Assembly: GCA_026260175.1 (NCBI GenBank)
Contig: JAKCWW010004244.1
Location: 602 to 42,402, forward strand
Length of the DNA: 41,801 bases
Direction: 5' to 3'
From: Reticulitermes lucifugus
Taxonomy: Eukaryota > Arthropoda > Insecta > Blattodea > Rhinotermitidae
The translations under genes were made by a program, and so were the position numbers. A model generated the notes under the pieces. It worked only from the letters and a program-made list of their open reading frames with translations. It was not told where the DNA came from and searched no databases. The number at the start of each line of letters is the position of its first letter. Positions within the stretch are counted from its first letter, which is position 1. Of this stretch, positions 34,701-41,801 are shown piece by piece.

Positions 34701-36267
34701 CAAAGCATTAGTGATCACGTAACCACATAAAAACTCAGCTCCTACTAAACAGATCTCAATAAAATCAGGCTTCGTGGATATACACTGAATATTACTGGCC
34801 ACATCTAACTTCTGTTCTCAAATTCTGAAAAATGTTCCCAGAAAGAATTTTTAAAACAAAAAATGCCCATTTAAATAGCATTGGTGATCTTACATAAAAT
34901 TAATCTCCCACTGAATAGATCTTGGTTAAATCTAACATGGAAAATATAAACTGAAAGTTACCATATGTTTAGGTTACTTAATTTTGAAAACCGGGCCAGT
35001 AGGAATGTTTTAACTTAAAATAAACAACATTAAAATGTAATTGGTAATCACATCTAACAACTTAGTTCTCATTGAATGGAACTTAGTCATACAAATATGC
35101 CTGAATTGTTATGTAACAGGTACACTTCTTGACGGTATATGTTAGATTGCGTTATCCACACGTCAAATTTGAAGCTCTCACAGCAGTGTTGCTTAAGATT
35201 CAAGCCTTCTGAGATGATGTGTTGCTGTAGCATTTGGCGAGTAGTTCCCAACATTTCACAGGATTATAATGCCTTAGTCTTCAGGATCAAAATGTCGGGA
35301 ATGACTTGCTCAGTGACATAGTATCACATTCCAGAAGACTTGAATCTTCTGTATTCATAACTTATCACTTGTTACTGTTGTTGCTAACTTTACCTCTTGC
35401 TGTCCTAAAAGCACTTCGTAATGTCTATTATTAGCACTGTCACAGTATGAAAAATGTGTATGAAATAAAACATGAATCTTGATATGAAAAATACAAAATT
35501 AAATCCAAAAGATAAGAAAATCTGAAACACGTGCATGTAATAATTCTTCCATTTACACAAATTTTACCATGTGGTAATAACAGTAACAGTGAATGAATAT
35601 AGAATTGAAAGTGAAATTAAATATAGAAGTTATGCTAAAATATGTAATCTTCCTACAGAGACAGAAGAGAAATCAATGAAATATGTTCAGAGCAAAGACA
35701 AGTAGTACAGTGAGGTCTCATTTTCCCTAGAGTTCCATTATGAAATTTTGCTCATATGATAATGTAATTCAGATAATAAGTGTGCAGCCACAGCTGCTGC
35801 ATACGTTTCAGTGACACAGTGTTTGAAAACCTCTTTAATTGTGACCCATATTCAATGCACGACATTTAAATCATGACTCTTTTCATGATCCATACATAAT
35901 TTGTTAATCAGTTTATCCTCTTTTTCATCCAACTATTCATCCTTACATCAGTTGTTCCTGTCATTTGTCTGTTAATTTCCCACCTATATTTATCCATTTA
36001 AATATTCAGTCATCCATCAATCAATATTTCATTCAACTCCAAATACTTTAAATAGGTGTAGATACAGTTCTTGTGTAGGGCCTAGGGCCTAAAGCACTTT
36101 TCTGCTACATTCTCATGCTTCTGCTCCAGATTCGCCGCATGCAAGACATGCTGACCCAGATGCAAGAGAAGCTGAAAGCAAAAGGTCATGGTCTAATGTT
36201 CAAGTCCCAACTCAGCAGCCCCAAGTCTGATGGCGACAACAAGCGTGACAGCATTGTGAATGTGTAA
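22587..36267 (+). CDS. Septin4: Septin GTPase, SEPT2 subgroup (Septin4-like), eight exons, N-terminus incomplete
   Basis: Septins are GTP-binding proteins that assemble into hetero-oligomers and filaments at the cell cortex and cleavage furrow. The eight exons join in frame as 22587-22767, 23447-23539, 25384-25549, 26429-26579, 26805-26970, 28428-28584, 33688-33769 and 36130-36267. They give 377 residues and a TAA stop. Counting from the first certain residue, I see a polybasic stretch (15-22), P-loop GESGLGKS (32-39), a switch-I Thr at 66 where SEPT2 has its catalytic Thr78, DTPG (89-92), AKAD (170-173), the acidic SDEDEEF loop (206-212), the septin unique element with WG at 248-249 (about 240-300), and a short coiled coil (about 320-350). 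The tail ends KRDSIVNV. All motifs are intact, so GTP hydrolysis is expected. [17 protein letters not shown] and RESP-like joins match fly Septin4 better than Sep1, as far as I recall the family. The true start lies upstream. Confidence 0.95.
23248..23345 (+). repeat. Short direct repeat, period 65 bp
   Basis: The block gaattaggaactgacatttc at 23248 recurs as gaattaggaagtgactttct at 23313, both followed by ttc.ac. It lies in septin intron 1. Confidence 0.5.
23447..23539 (+). CDS. Septin4: Septin exon B: switch I and start of DTPG
   Basis: The exon begins after ttacag and ends before gtaagt, phase 1 to phase 1. It encodes [20 protein letters not shown] and then the strand leading to the G3 motif. 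The Thr run lies where SEPT2 has its catalytic threonine. The codon for the Gly of DTPG is split by the following intron. Confidence 0.95.
24370..24500 (-). repeat. Dispersed repeat with GGACGGAC core, copy 3
   Basis: The block agtatcaaatttcgcgaaga leads into gggacggacggacggagataac within septin intron 2. The inner part is diverged. Confidence 0.45.
24845..25035 (+). repeat. Retroelement-derived dispersed repeat, third copy
   Basis: The frame at 24955 reads [16 protein letters not shown], parallel to YHIPEDLNL in the copy at 35325 and NTPEDVNLHHH at 6975. It lies in septin intron 2 and is not an exon. Confidence 0.4.
25384..25549 (+). CDS. Septin4: Septin exon C: after G3, [10 protein letters not shown] region
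   Basis: The exon follows tttacatgcag and ends before gtatgt, phase 1 to phase 2. It completes DTPGFGDAIN and encodes YIDEQF, then [20 protein letters not shown], a stretch almost invariant in septins, and ends in FVPPYGH. Confidence 0.96.
26150..26385 (-). pseudogene. Non-LTR retrotransposon fragment, antisense in septin intron 3
   Basis: The minus strand reads [16 protein letters not shown], then [12 protein letters not shown], then in shifted frame WQALVL and LNLPV. These are the same C-terminal blocks as in the 15280 copy (ARM.E.RNAY, RRWEDNIKMDL, RW.ALV, NLRV). It ends about 45 bases before the acceptor of septin exon D and is antisense to the gene. Confidence 0.7.
26429..26579 (+). CDS. 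Septin4: Septin exon D: G4 motif AKAD
   Basis: The exon starts after actgttgcag and runs from phase 2 to phase 0. It encodes [19 protein letters not shown] and the guanine-recognising AKAD. The donor is gtttac, weaker than the others in the gene. The intron 3 sequence just before the acceptor is an antisense retrotransposon fragment. Confidence 0.94.
26805..26970 (+). CDS. Septin4: Septin exon E: acidic loop and start of septin unique element
   Basis: The exon follows tgtgtctgcag and ends before gtgagt, phase 0 to phase 1. It encodes [19 protein letters not shown], then PFAVVGSNT and [15 protein letters not shown], the conserved beta-strands and Trp of the septin unique element, which builds the G interface. 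Confidence 0.96.
28428..28584 (+). CDS. Septin4: Septin exon F: septin unique element, C-terminal half
   Basis: The exon follows tgtctttctgcag and ends before gtaatg, phase 1 to phase 2. It encodes [19 protein letters not shown], then HMQDLKDVT and [12 protein letters not shown], and ends in the QQAIRERS helix, the bridge between GTPase domain and tail. It has only one CpG in 157 bp. Confidence 0.96.
30320..30715 (+). pseudogene. Penelope-like element GIY-YIG domain remnant
   Basis: One frame reads [20 protein letters not shown], then, past a stop, [20 protein letters not shown], stop, [11 protein letters not shown], and after a frameshift SAQMAYLTN. Penelope-like retroelements carry a GIY-YIG endonuclease after the reverse transcriptase, with the order Y.IPC.CGR.YIGETGR, REH and later AHMACLTNP; that order is kept here. 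The Tyr of YIG is Cys and at least four stops are present. It sits in septin intron 6, in sense orientation. Confidence 0.82.
31810..31990 (+). repeat. Dispersed repeat with GGACGGAC core, copy 4 (inverted)
   Basis: The run gtccgtccgtctgtcagcct and further tctgtccatccgtcc is followed by cccacttgacagatttgtgt and aactttcatgaaaatgtgtc. This is the reverse orientation of copies 1-3. It lies in septin intron 6. Confidence 0.5.
32939..33261 (+). mobile_element. Pogo-like MITE
   Basis: The left end CAGTATAAGTCCTTTAATCC (32939 onward) and the right end GGATTAAAGGAATTCTATTC (ending 33261) are imperfect inverted repeats sharing an 11-base perfect core. Both are flanked by TA. A 12-bp inverted repeat TAATCCGGCACC / GGTGCCGGATTA (32953-32964 and 32979-32990) lies just inside the left end. 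Ends of the CAGT...ATCCGG type are usual for pogo/Tigger elements. No coding capacity. Confidence 0.75.
33431..33640 (+). repeat. Pyrimidine-rich compound microsatellite
   Basis: About 210 bp of CCT/CTT units with inner (ATC)n and (CCA)n blocks. It lies just before the acceptor of septin exon G. Both strands show long artificial open frames here (poly-Pro/Leu and Arg/Glu-rich) that are not genes. Confidence 0.9.
33688..33769 (+). CDS. Septin4: Septin exon G: linker to coiled coil
   Basis: The exon follows ttgtaattgcag and ends before gtaagt, phase 2 to phase 0. It encodes [20 protein letters not shown] and then LLQKDEE, the linker and the start of the coiled coil. A 210-bp pyrimidine microsatellite ends 47 bp upstream, so the polypyrimidine environment of this acceptor is unusual. 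Confidence 0.93.
34560..35105 (+). repeat. Diverged tandem array, unit about 160 bp
   Basis: The anchors gccacttaatggatcttgat (34591), tcctactaaacagatctcaa (34740), tcccactgaatagatcttgg (34906) and tctcattgaatggaacttag (35067) recur at 149, 166 and 161 bases. A second anchor, att(a/g)gt(g/a)atc, recurs at 34708, 34880 and 35040 in register. The unit resembles the 'ccacttgacagat' part of the GGACGGAC repeat at 31900, so the array may be an expansion of its internal domain. In septin intron 7. Confidence 0.7.
35140..35350 (+). repeat. Retroelement-derived dispersed repeat (3' type)
   Basis: It carries gttcccaacatttcacagga, then cagtgacatagtatcacatt and cagaagacttgaatcttc. The last block matches 17 of 18 bases at 6981-6998. 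A short open frame across it (35139-35321) is accidental. In septin intron 7. Confidence 0.5.
36130..36267 (+). CDS. Septin4: Septin exon H: coiled coil, tail and stop
   Basis: The exon follows cttctgctccag in phase 0. It opens with [18 protein letters not shown], a heptad-like helix seen at this place in SEPT2-group septins, then a Ser/Lys/Asp-rich tail ending in KRDSIVNV and TAA. A second in-frame stop is not needed; the 3' UTR follows directly. Confidence 0.93.
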   Translation: MRRMQDMLTQMQEKLKAKGHGLMFKSQLSSPKSDGDNKRDSIVNV

Positions 36268-36677
36268 TGATCCAAGGAAATTTTATGGCACTGAATTGAG
36301 ATTAGGGGAATTAGAATATTTACATTGTAATGAATTTGGCACAGTACATAGGTTTTTACATTTTTTATCGTTCAATCTTGAAGTTAGAGTTACTCTTTGT
36401 CAGTAAACTTTAACACCATACGAAATATCTGTCCTATTAAAGGTTACAGTGTTTTGTTATAAATAATTTAATTTAGAGAATATTTATTCAGATACATGTA
36501 AAATAACATTAGGCTTTTTTATATAACATGAAAATACAGTTTATCAGTTTTTCACTGAAATTACATTACATTTTGTCAAGAACCATCTTTTTATCAAGGA
36601 TGTGTTTTTACATGCATGAATGGATAGAAAAAGGAAAATTCTTATAGTGTAAACATTACTTTTTGCCTAAAAATGAG

Positions 36678-36683
36678 AATAAA
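36678..36683 (+). terminator. Proximal polyadenylation signal
   Basis: AATAAA lies 411 bases after the septin stop, followed by a TG-containing stretch about 25 bases later. Confidence 0.45.
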
Positions 36684-37062
36684 TACACTGCTTGCAGTAC
36701 AGTGTGTGATTCAGCGCCCCTTTTTAGTTTTTCATTAATTTATACCAAATACGAATATATTGTTTTATGGGAGTACAGGTACCGCAGAAACTCGATTGCT
36801 TATAAAGGTTATTGACCAGCAGATGTACTGCACTGTATAATTTCTGCTTTGCTGTTCATTATTGTCTGCTACCGGGCCTACTGAAAAATGTTTCGAATAT
36901 AAGTTACATACCTGTATGTTATTGACATTTATAATTTATTTCATGTACCTGTCTACGTACAATGAATCACTTTTGAGAAATTTTATAAAGTCCAAATCGA
37001 GCAACTTGAAAATCAGAAGAATGTGGTCTGTATTTTTTATCTGAGTGAGTGTGTACATAGTG

Positions 37063-37068
37063 AATAAA
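37063..37068 (+). terminator. Distal polyadenylation signal
   Basis: AATAAAAAAC is followed closely by a T-rich downstream element, the best match to a cleavage site in this region. It could give a 3' UTR of about 800 bases. Confidence 0.5.
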
Positions 37069-37639
37069 AAACTGACCTTGTTTTCTCACTGCCATCTTGA
37101 ATTTATACATGACATTGACTTTGAGAGCATGTCTTTCATTGCCACGTTTTTAAACTCAATATTTCTAAATGTGTGAAATATAGGCCTATATGTGCTTGTA
37201 AAAGTTTCCCAAGCAGACTGACACATGACAGATTCATTCTTCTGGCATGTTTTGCAGTGTATCTGGGCTGATAGTATCTTATATTCAACACTATGGTAAG
37301 ACCAGAAATGTAATTTCAGGACTATCAACATAGCTCTTGTTTCACGTCTGAGACTTGCAGCTGTTTGAACATTAAAATTTGAATAGGTACTTTTATGTAG
37401 CAATTTATGATTCTTATGTTATTTTACAACACTGGTCCACTTTCATGAGTTATGTAGCATTGCATGAGAAGCAACATTAACATGAATGTTGAGTAAGGGT
37501 GCATAAGGATCAGGAAGGAGATTATTGTGACCTACATGATGATCATTTGCATGCAGCAACTGAAGAAATCCACAAAAACTCACTGTCAAATTAGCCAGTA
37601 GCCTGACTGAGATTTGAAGCATGTAATAGTAAAGTTATC

Positions 37640-37725
37640 CATGTGCACGTCATGAAGGTGTATGGGGGAATGAAGGTATAGTCCCACTCATTCCTAAAGT
37701 TGGACCTAGATGGAGATGATATTTT
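37640..37725 (-). repeat. Possible SINE 3'-half fragment
   Basis: The run gtatgggggaatgaaggtatag, then cccactcattcctaa, then cctagatgg resembles the distal part of the 12768 copy (ggagtaaaggtatagctcta, then cttaacc, then cctagatgagg). It lacks the head and promoter boxes. Confidence 0.4.
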
Positions 37726-38149
37726 GAAGCAAGAACCTCCCCAATAAACACCTACAGCAATACTGCTACAGGCATCTTACTTGGAAGTCTGTAATGTGTC
37801 CTGCAAATTCACAAGGCTGCAAATCATAAGAATATTTATTTGCTAAGAATTAATGCTCTGAAGACTAAAATAAATATGCTGTATACACACAGTGATCAAA
37901 ACGTTTATCCTGCATTGGTACTATATCCACTGTGGAGAAACTTCTCAATCACCCCTTATATATTTATTTATTTGGTATGTACCTCACAGAGAACATATTT
38001 TGCTTCCATTAGAAAGACCAATGAGTGAATGTTGTACAGCAGTCCATCCCGTCTGTGGGTTCAGACAATGTGGTTTTGCAGGGCAACCCTCATGCATGGC
38101 AGTGTGGTTCTCTAGTTCATTTGTAGTCACATTTGTAGCAAAGGAATGT

Positions 38150-38475
38150 GATGTCTCTGTTAGAGAAAGGGGAGATGCTACATAATTTGGACAGGGGAAT
38201 GAACATTGCCATGGTTGAAAGCAAATGTGGCATAAGGAATTGACGATTCATGCCATAAAAAAATGAAGCCAAATATCAAGTGAAGGATTAAGGCCACTGG
38301 TTCATTGAGTGAAAAAATTTCTAGTGTAAGTTGCCATGACCCCTTCCTTGAAAGATGCTGGAAGGCTGGAAGATGGAGATGGAAGCTGTCATGACACTGT
38401 ACAAGCAAGTGTATAAGAACATGCAGAAGATTGCAAAGCAACTGAAGATAACCTCTTTCTTCCTAATTCTTCTTT
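38150..38475 (+). pseudogene. Pogo/Tigger-like transposase relic
   Basis: DVSVRERGDA is followed in the next frame by NLDRGMNIAMVESKCGI and, after more frame damage, LTIHAIKK. This follows the helix-turn-helix at the start of pogo/Tigger and jerky-type transposases (REK.DAI..LD.G......V...CGI...TI..IKKN). About 130 bases later MEAVMTLYKQVYKNMQKIAK leads into QLKITSFF (38439-38462), a full PCNA-interaction box (Q..I..FF), which pogo-type transposases carry near the C-terminus. The catalytic middle is deleted. Confidence 0.6.
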
Positions 38476-40778
38476 CTTGTTCTGTGCCATGCCCTCTATG
38501 TCATTCAGTTGGACAGGCAGCTTTCAACCAGGAACACCAGAATCATTATTAACTAACAAATGTTTTTGAGTTTTTCATTAATTGATACATTATTACATTT
38601 CACGCATATTTGGTTTCCTAAGCCCGTTTTCCTGTAAGGTCTTAAATTTGTCCATCATGGTTTCACCACTTGCAGGATTTTTAAAGAACGTAACCCCCAT
38701 GCATGGTGAGGATTTGCCATATTGAGAAATAATGACTTTTTATTATAACAATGATATGGAACACATAAATACACCCTGTGGGCAAGGTTCAGAGTGTTTA
38801 CCATTAAACTTGACAGTGTATGTAAGTATCATTAGGCTTTAAAGGGTTAAGGAAAGAATGAGATGAAAAGAGGAAGAAATGAATACAGTAATGACAAAAT
38901 GTAGTAATGTTTAAATTATAAAGCAAATCCATTATAATACATGTATGTATAAAAAAAGCACACTGAGTTCTGAAAAATCTTTAATACAGTAGCCAGACAC
39001 TGTTTTTAGTTGTTCAGCTTATGACTTGAAGTGATCCCAGATCTGTTCATATGTTTCAGTAAAAATCTTGCCTGATATTCCTCCTTGTACATTATTCATA
39101 ATCATTCTGTCATAACTCATACAATGCTGCATAGTGTCAGCAGTTACTTCTGTGTCATAAACTAAATGGATAACCTCAGCTTTTCATCATACTTCTTCAT
39201 ACATTCACACTAACCTTTAATGTCATGGCACGTACAGCAAGCAGTACAGCATGGTGAACTGCCTTGCCACCTGGTTAATAGCAGTCACAGAGGATAGACC
39301 ATTAAGCATGTTGTTATACTGAGTGAGAATCGAACCAGAATGCCAAGCTTTTAAGGTGTAAGGTATCACAGAGAGCTCAGACAAGTGTTACTGGGCTATG
39401 TGTTATGAGTATCAACAGCTTAACCTAAAGATATTTATAATGCAAAAAACAACTTCAGCAACTATCTGTCTTTGTTGATTCATGGGTGTTTTATTAACTG
39501 TAAATCTCAGAACTGAGTGAACTGTGAGGATGGTTATGATTTTAACTCAACATTTTCCCTTAATGACTGAGGCAAAACACAAAACACCTCACTACTTTAT
39601 CCATTTTCCTAGCCAAAACTTTAACCAAATACCTCCCAGATACAAGCATTCAGAATGCTGTATATTAATCGGTTAATGTCTTAAATGAGATGAATGTTGA
39701 AGAAATTGTGTTAAACAGTGATGAATAGGTACAAAAATTTTTTAAACAACATATATGTTAAACATCTTGTGACTAGCATCCACCTGCAGCATCTGAATAT
39801 CTGATTTGTGAGAGAGACTGCTTACTCTTTCATATATACAGATTAACCAACATATTAATGGTGACCAGCCCTTTGTATTGCATGAGCCCAGTATAAATAT
39901 CTCATACACCTGACCAGGTGGCAGTCATAACGGTAACAATAAGATTAATCTCTTTTGTATAACTTCATAGGGTTTTAAATCAGAAACAATTGGTTTTATT
40001 AACACAATTAATAATATGACAATGAATATTCGTGTGCTTTATTTTAAGGTTATAAATGCAAGAATTCCTTGAAACTGTTTCTTTATCACTGTCTCAATAT
40101 CTGAGCATTTTGAAATATGTATTAATATTTTTCGTACAGGTTATAGTGGGAAATCATATGGGCCATAGATTATTACCACAGTTATGTACAACCCACTGAG
40201 AACCACAGTGTACAACTAGTTATTTTTTAGAATCTTATAATAATTATTATTTCCAAGAAGAAACTGAAAAAAGTGTGAACATTGTTTCATAAAGTTACTC
40301 TGTCCAGCACACTGTGATGAAATCTGTCAGAAAATATAAAAGGGAAAGTACAGAGCCATCAATCACAACTCACTTTTGGAATTTTTTTGACACTTTATTC
40401 TGTGCAACTTGACTGAAATATTCATTCATCACACCAACAAACACACATTCGATACATAAAAGGTCACCTCTTACATGCAACTCAAAACACGTCATACAGG
40501 GACAAGGCCCATTAAGGATTGAAGACAAAATTATATATTTTTATGCAAAGAAAAAACTACAGCATATGAACATACAACTTTTCAACAAGAATTAATGAAG
40601 GCACCATAAAAAGTTTTATTTTATCATTTTATTGTATTTATTTTTTTAAAAATGTCTCTACTATCTTAATCACAAATTAAGAAACCTACATGTTGACACT
40701 AGCTGCATGAATGCTGTAATATGATACGAATTACTTTGCAATTATTATATTTTAGTAAGTTACAAATGTTGGTGTAAA
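38476..40778. other. No gene recognised; AT-rich 3' flank
   Basis: AT-rich and almost without CpG. No open frame of note and no recognisable element in this stretch. Confidence 0.6.
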
Positions 40779-40821
40779 GCTCCCTGAAGATGGCATAAAT
40801 AATGCCAGAATATGTAGGAGC
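40779..40821 (+). ncRNA. Degenerate hammerhead-ribozyme-like motif
   Basis: GCTCC pairs with GGAGC as stem I. CTGAAGA is followed by TGGCAT-AAATA-ATGCCA as a perfect stem II and then GAA. After GAA the sequence is TATGTA where A-C...G-T would be needed, so stem III has decayed. Probably a dead copy of the terminal repeat of a Penelope-like element. Confidence 0.45.
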
Positions 40822-41606
40822 AATATAAGAATATATTTTTATGTGTGAAATGTGCGGTTGTTGATGTGACAAATGAATATTTCCATTTTGGAAAGTCTTT
40901 CATGTCAGACGTACATGTTTTGGCCTTACAAGGTCATCATCAAATACTTGTATTTATAAAAATATGATGACCTTAAGGAAAAGACAAGATACTGGAAATT
41001 GAAAGAGGAAGCACTAGATCGCACTCAATGGAAAACTCGCTTTGGAAGAGGCTATGGACCTGTCATAAGACAGACTACAGAATGAATGAAAAATATATTG
41101 ACAAAATATAGCACCACAAAATTCATATGTGAACAACTGAGATCTCATTCTTGTACAGGAATGTGTGAAGTTTAAAAAAGTTTATATTGTTTTTTATTCG
41201 ATTCTTTCCAAAATATGCATAACCTGTTGTTAAAATACGTAAACTATTATTTTAAAATTGGTACTTCTTATCAAAATCTATGTATTTCAATTTCTTATCC
41301 TCCAGTTTGTAGATGCAAGAAAGATTTTGAACTTCTGTTGTTGATGTTGAATAACATCTTGGATTATTTTTGTTAGCACACTAAGTGAGCTGTGATTGAC
41401 AGTTCTTTTACTTTCCCTTTTATATATTGTGTCACAATAGGATGTGTAGACCAAATTTTACTGTCAGAATTTATGCTGTGTATAGAAGTTTGATGCTATT
41501 GGAAGTTTACCTAAACAGTACTGTTGTTTTTTAATACTGTTTTACACCAACCAAATGCACTTATTTATTTAAAGAACACTAAAATATTATATAAATTTTA
41601 GATAAA

Positions 41607-41654
41607 AACCCCTACATATGTTTCGGCTTATCGATAAGCCATCTTCAGGGGGTT
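41607..41654 (-). ncRNA. Hammerhead-ribozyme-like motif (Penelope type)
   Basis: On the minus strand: stem I AACCCC pairs with GGGGTT (6 bp). The core CTGAAGA is followed by GGCTTATCGATAAGCC as a stem II hairpin, then GAAAC-ATAT-GT-A, that is GAA, a 2-bp stem III with a 4-base loop, and A17 before stem I closes. This matches the minimal type I hammerheads reported in Penelope-like elements. One unpaired T sits between CTGAAGA and stem II. Activity is not shown. Confidence 0.5.
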
Positions 41655-41762
41655 AAAAAATGTTCAAAAATGCACGGTGATATTAGAATAAAGTGCTGTT
41701 GTTTATTTTTAGTCTGCCTTCTTTCCTTCAGGAAAGAAACTAGGCTTATGATGTAGTCCTTG

Positions 41763-41765
<3 letters not shown>

Positions 41766-41801
<36 letters not shown>
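41766..41801 (+). repeat. (TG)n microsatellite at window end
   Basis: Eighteen TG units continue to the last base, so the tract is longer than seen here. Confidence 0.95.

Larger units (their letters stand above)
36268..37090 (+). other. Septin 3' UTR (probable extent)
   Basis: AT-rich sequence without open frames follows the stop. Two AATAAA signals lie at 36678 and 37063. The second is followed within 20 bases by a T/GT-rich stretch (ccttgttttctc), as at a cleavage site. The true 3' end is unknown. Confidence 0.5.

Noticed and set aside
35706-35785. Second pogo-like end (tacagtgaggtctcattttc)
   Set aside because: No matching inverted end with TA was found downstream.
39330-39370. SINE B box at gagaatcgaacc
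   Set aside because: A single short match without A box, second copy or flanking duplication.
1-41801. CRISPR array, bacterial operons, rRNA or a second host gene
   Set aside because: No spaced identical repeats, no ribosome-binding-site-led operons, no rRNA motifs. Frames outside the septin exons are short and without conserved domains other than transposon remnants.

Overview
The window is animal nuclear DNA, almost certainly from an insect. It holds one clear protein-coding gene, split by GT-AG introns, in about 42 kb that is otherwise full of old transposable-element debris. The gene is a septin of the SEPT2 subgroup and resembles insect Septin4 most. The tRNA-derived SINEs, the non-LTR retrotransposon tails and the Penelope-like remnants look to me like those of cockroaches and termites (Blattodea). 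That placement is an inference from repeat style, not proven.

Layout. Positions 1-22586 are gene-poor and rich in CpG. They contain several tRNA-derived SINEs, three of them with perfect 11-bp target duplications, and a deleted mariner-like element with TA flanks. They also contain two antisense non-LTR reverse-transcriptase tails, a hAT-like MITE, fold-back palindromes, microsatellites and copies of a GGACGGAC-bearing repeat. Positions 22587-36267 (+) carry eight septin coding exons giving 377 residues: polybasic region, GTPase G1/G3/G4 motifs, septin unique element, short coiled coil and the stop codon. The N-terminal exon is not certain. A 13-codon candidate with a strong Kozak start and a matching phase-0 donor lies at 6531-6569. 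The introns hold an antisense non-LTR tail, a Penelope-like GIY-YIG fragment, a complete pogo-like MITE, a 210-bp pyrimidine microsatellite and a four-unit array of about 160 bp. Positions 36268-41801 are 3' UTR and flank, with two AATAAA sites, a broken pogo/Tigger-like transposase ending in a PCNA-box-like motif, hammerhead-ribozyme-like motifs of Penelope type, and a (TG)n tract at the window edge.

Three points deserve attention. First, CpG content collapses inside the septin gene, from 14 CpG in the first exon to 1 in the sixth, and stays low to the window end, as expected of germline gene-body methylation. Second, there are hammerhead-like folds near 41.6, 40.8 and 10.9 kb. Third, several elements have exact boundaries (SINEs, mariner, pogo MITE). 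I saw no bacterial-type system, CRISPR array, rRNA or intact tRNA gene, and no convincing new biochemical system.
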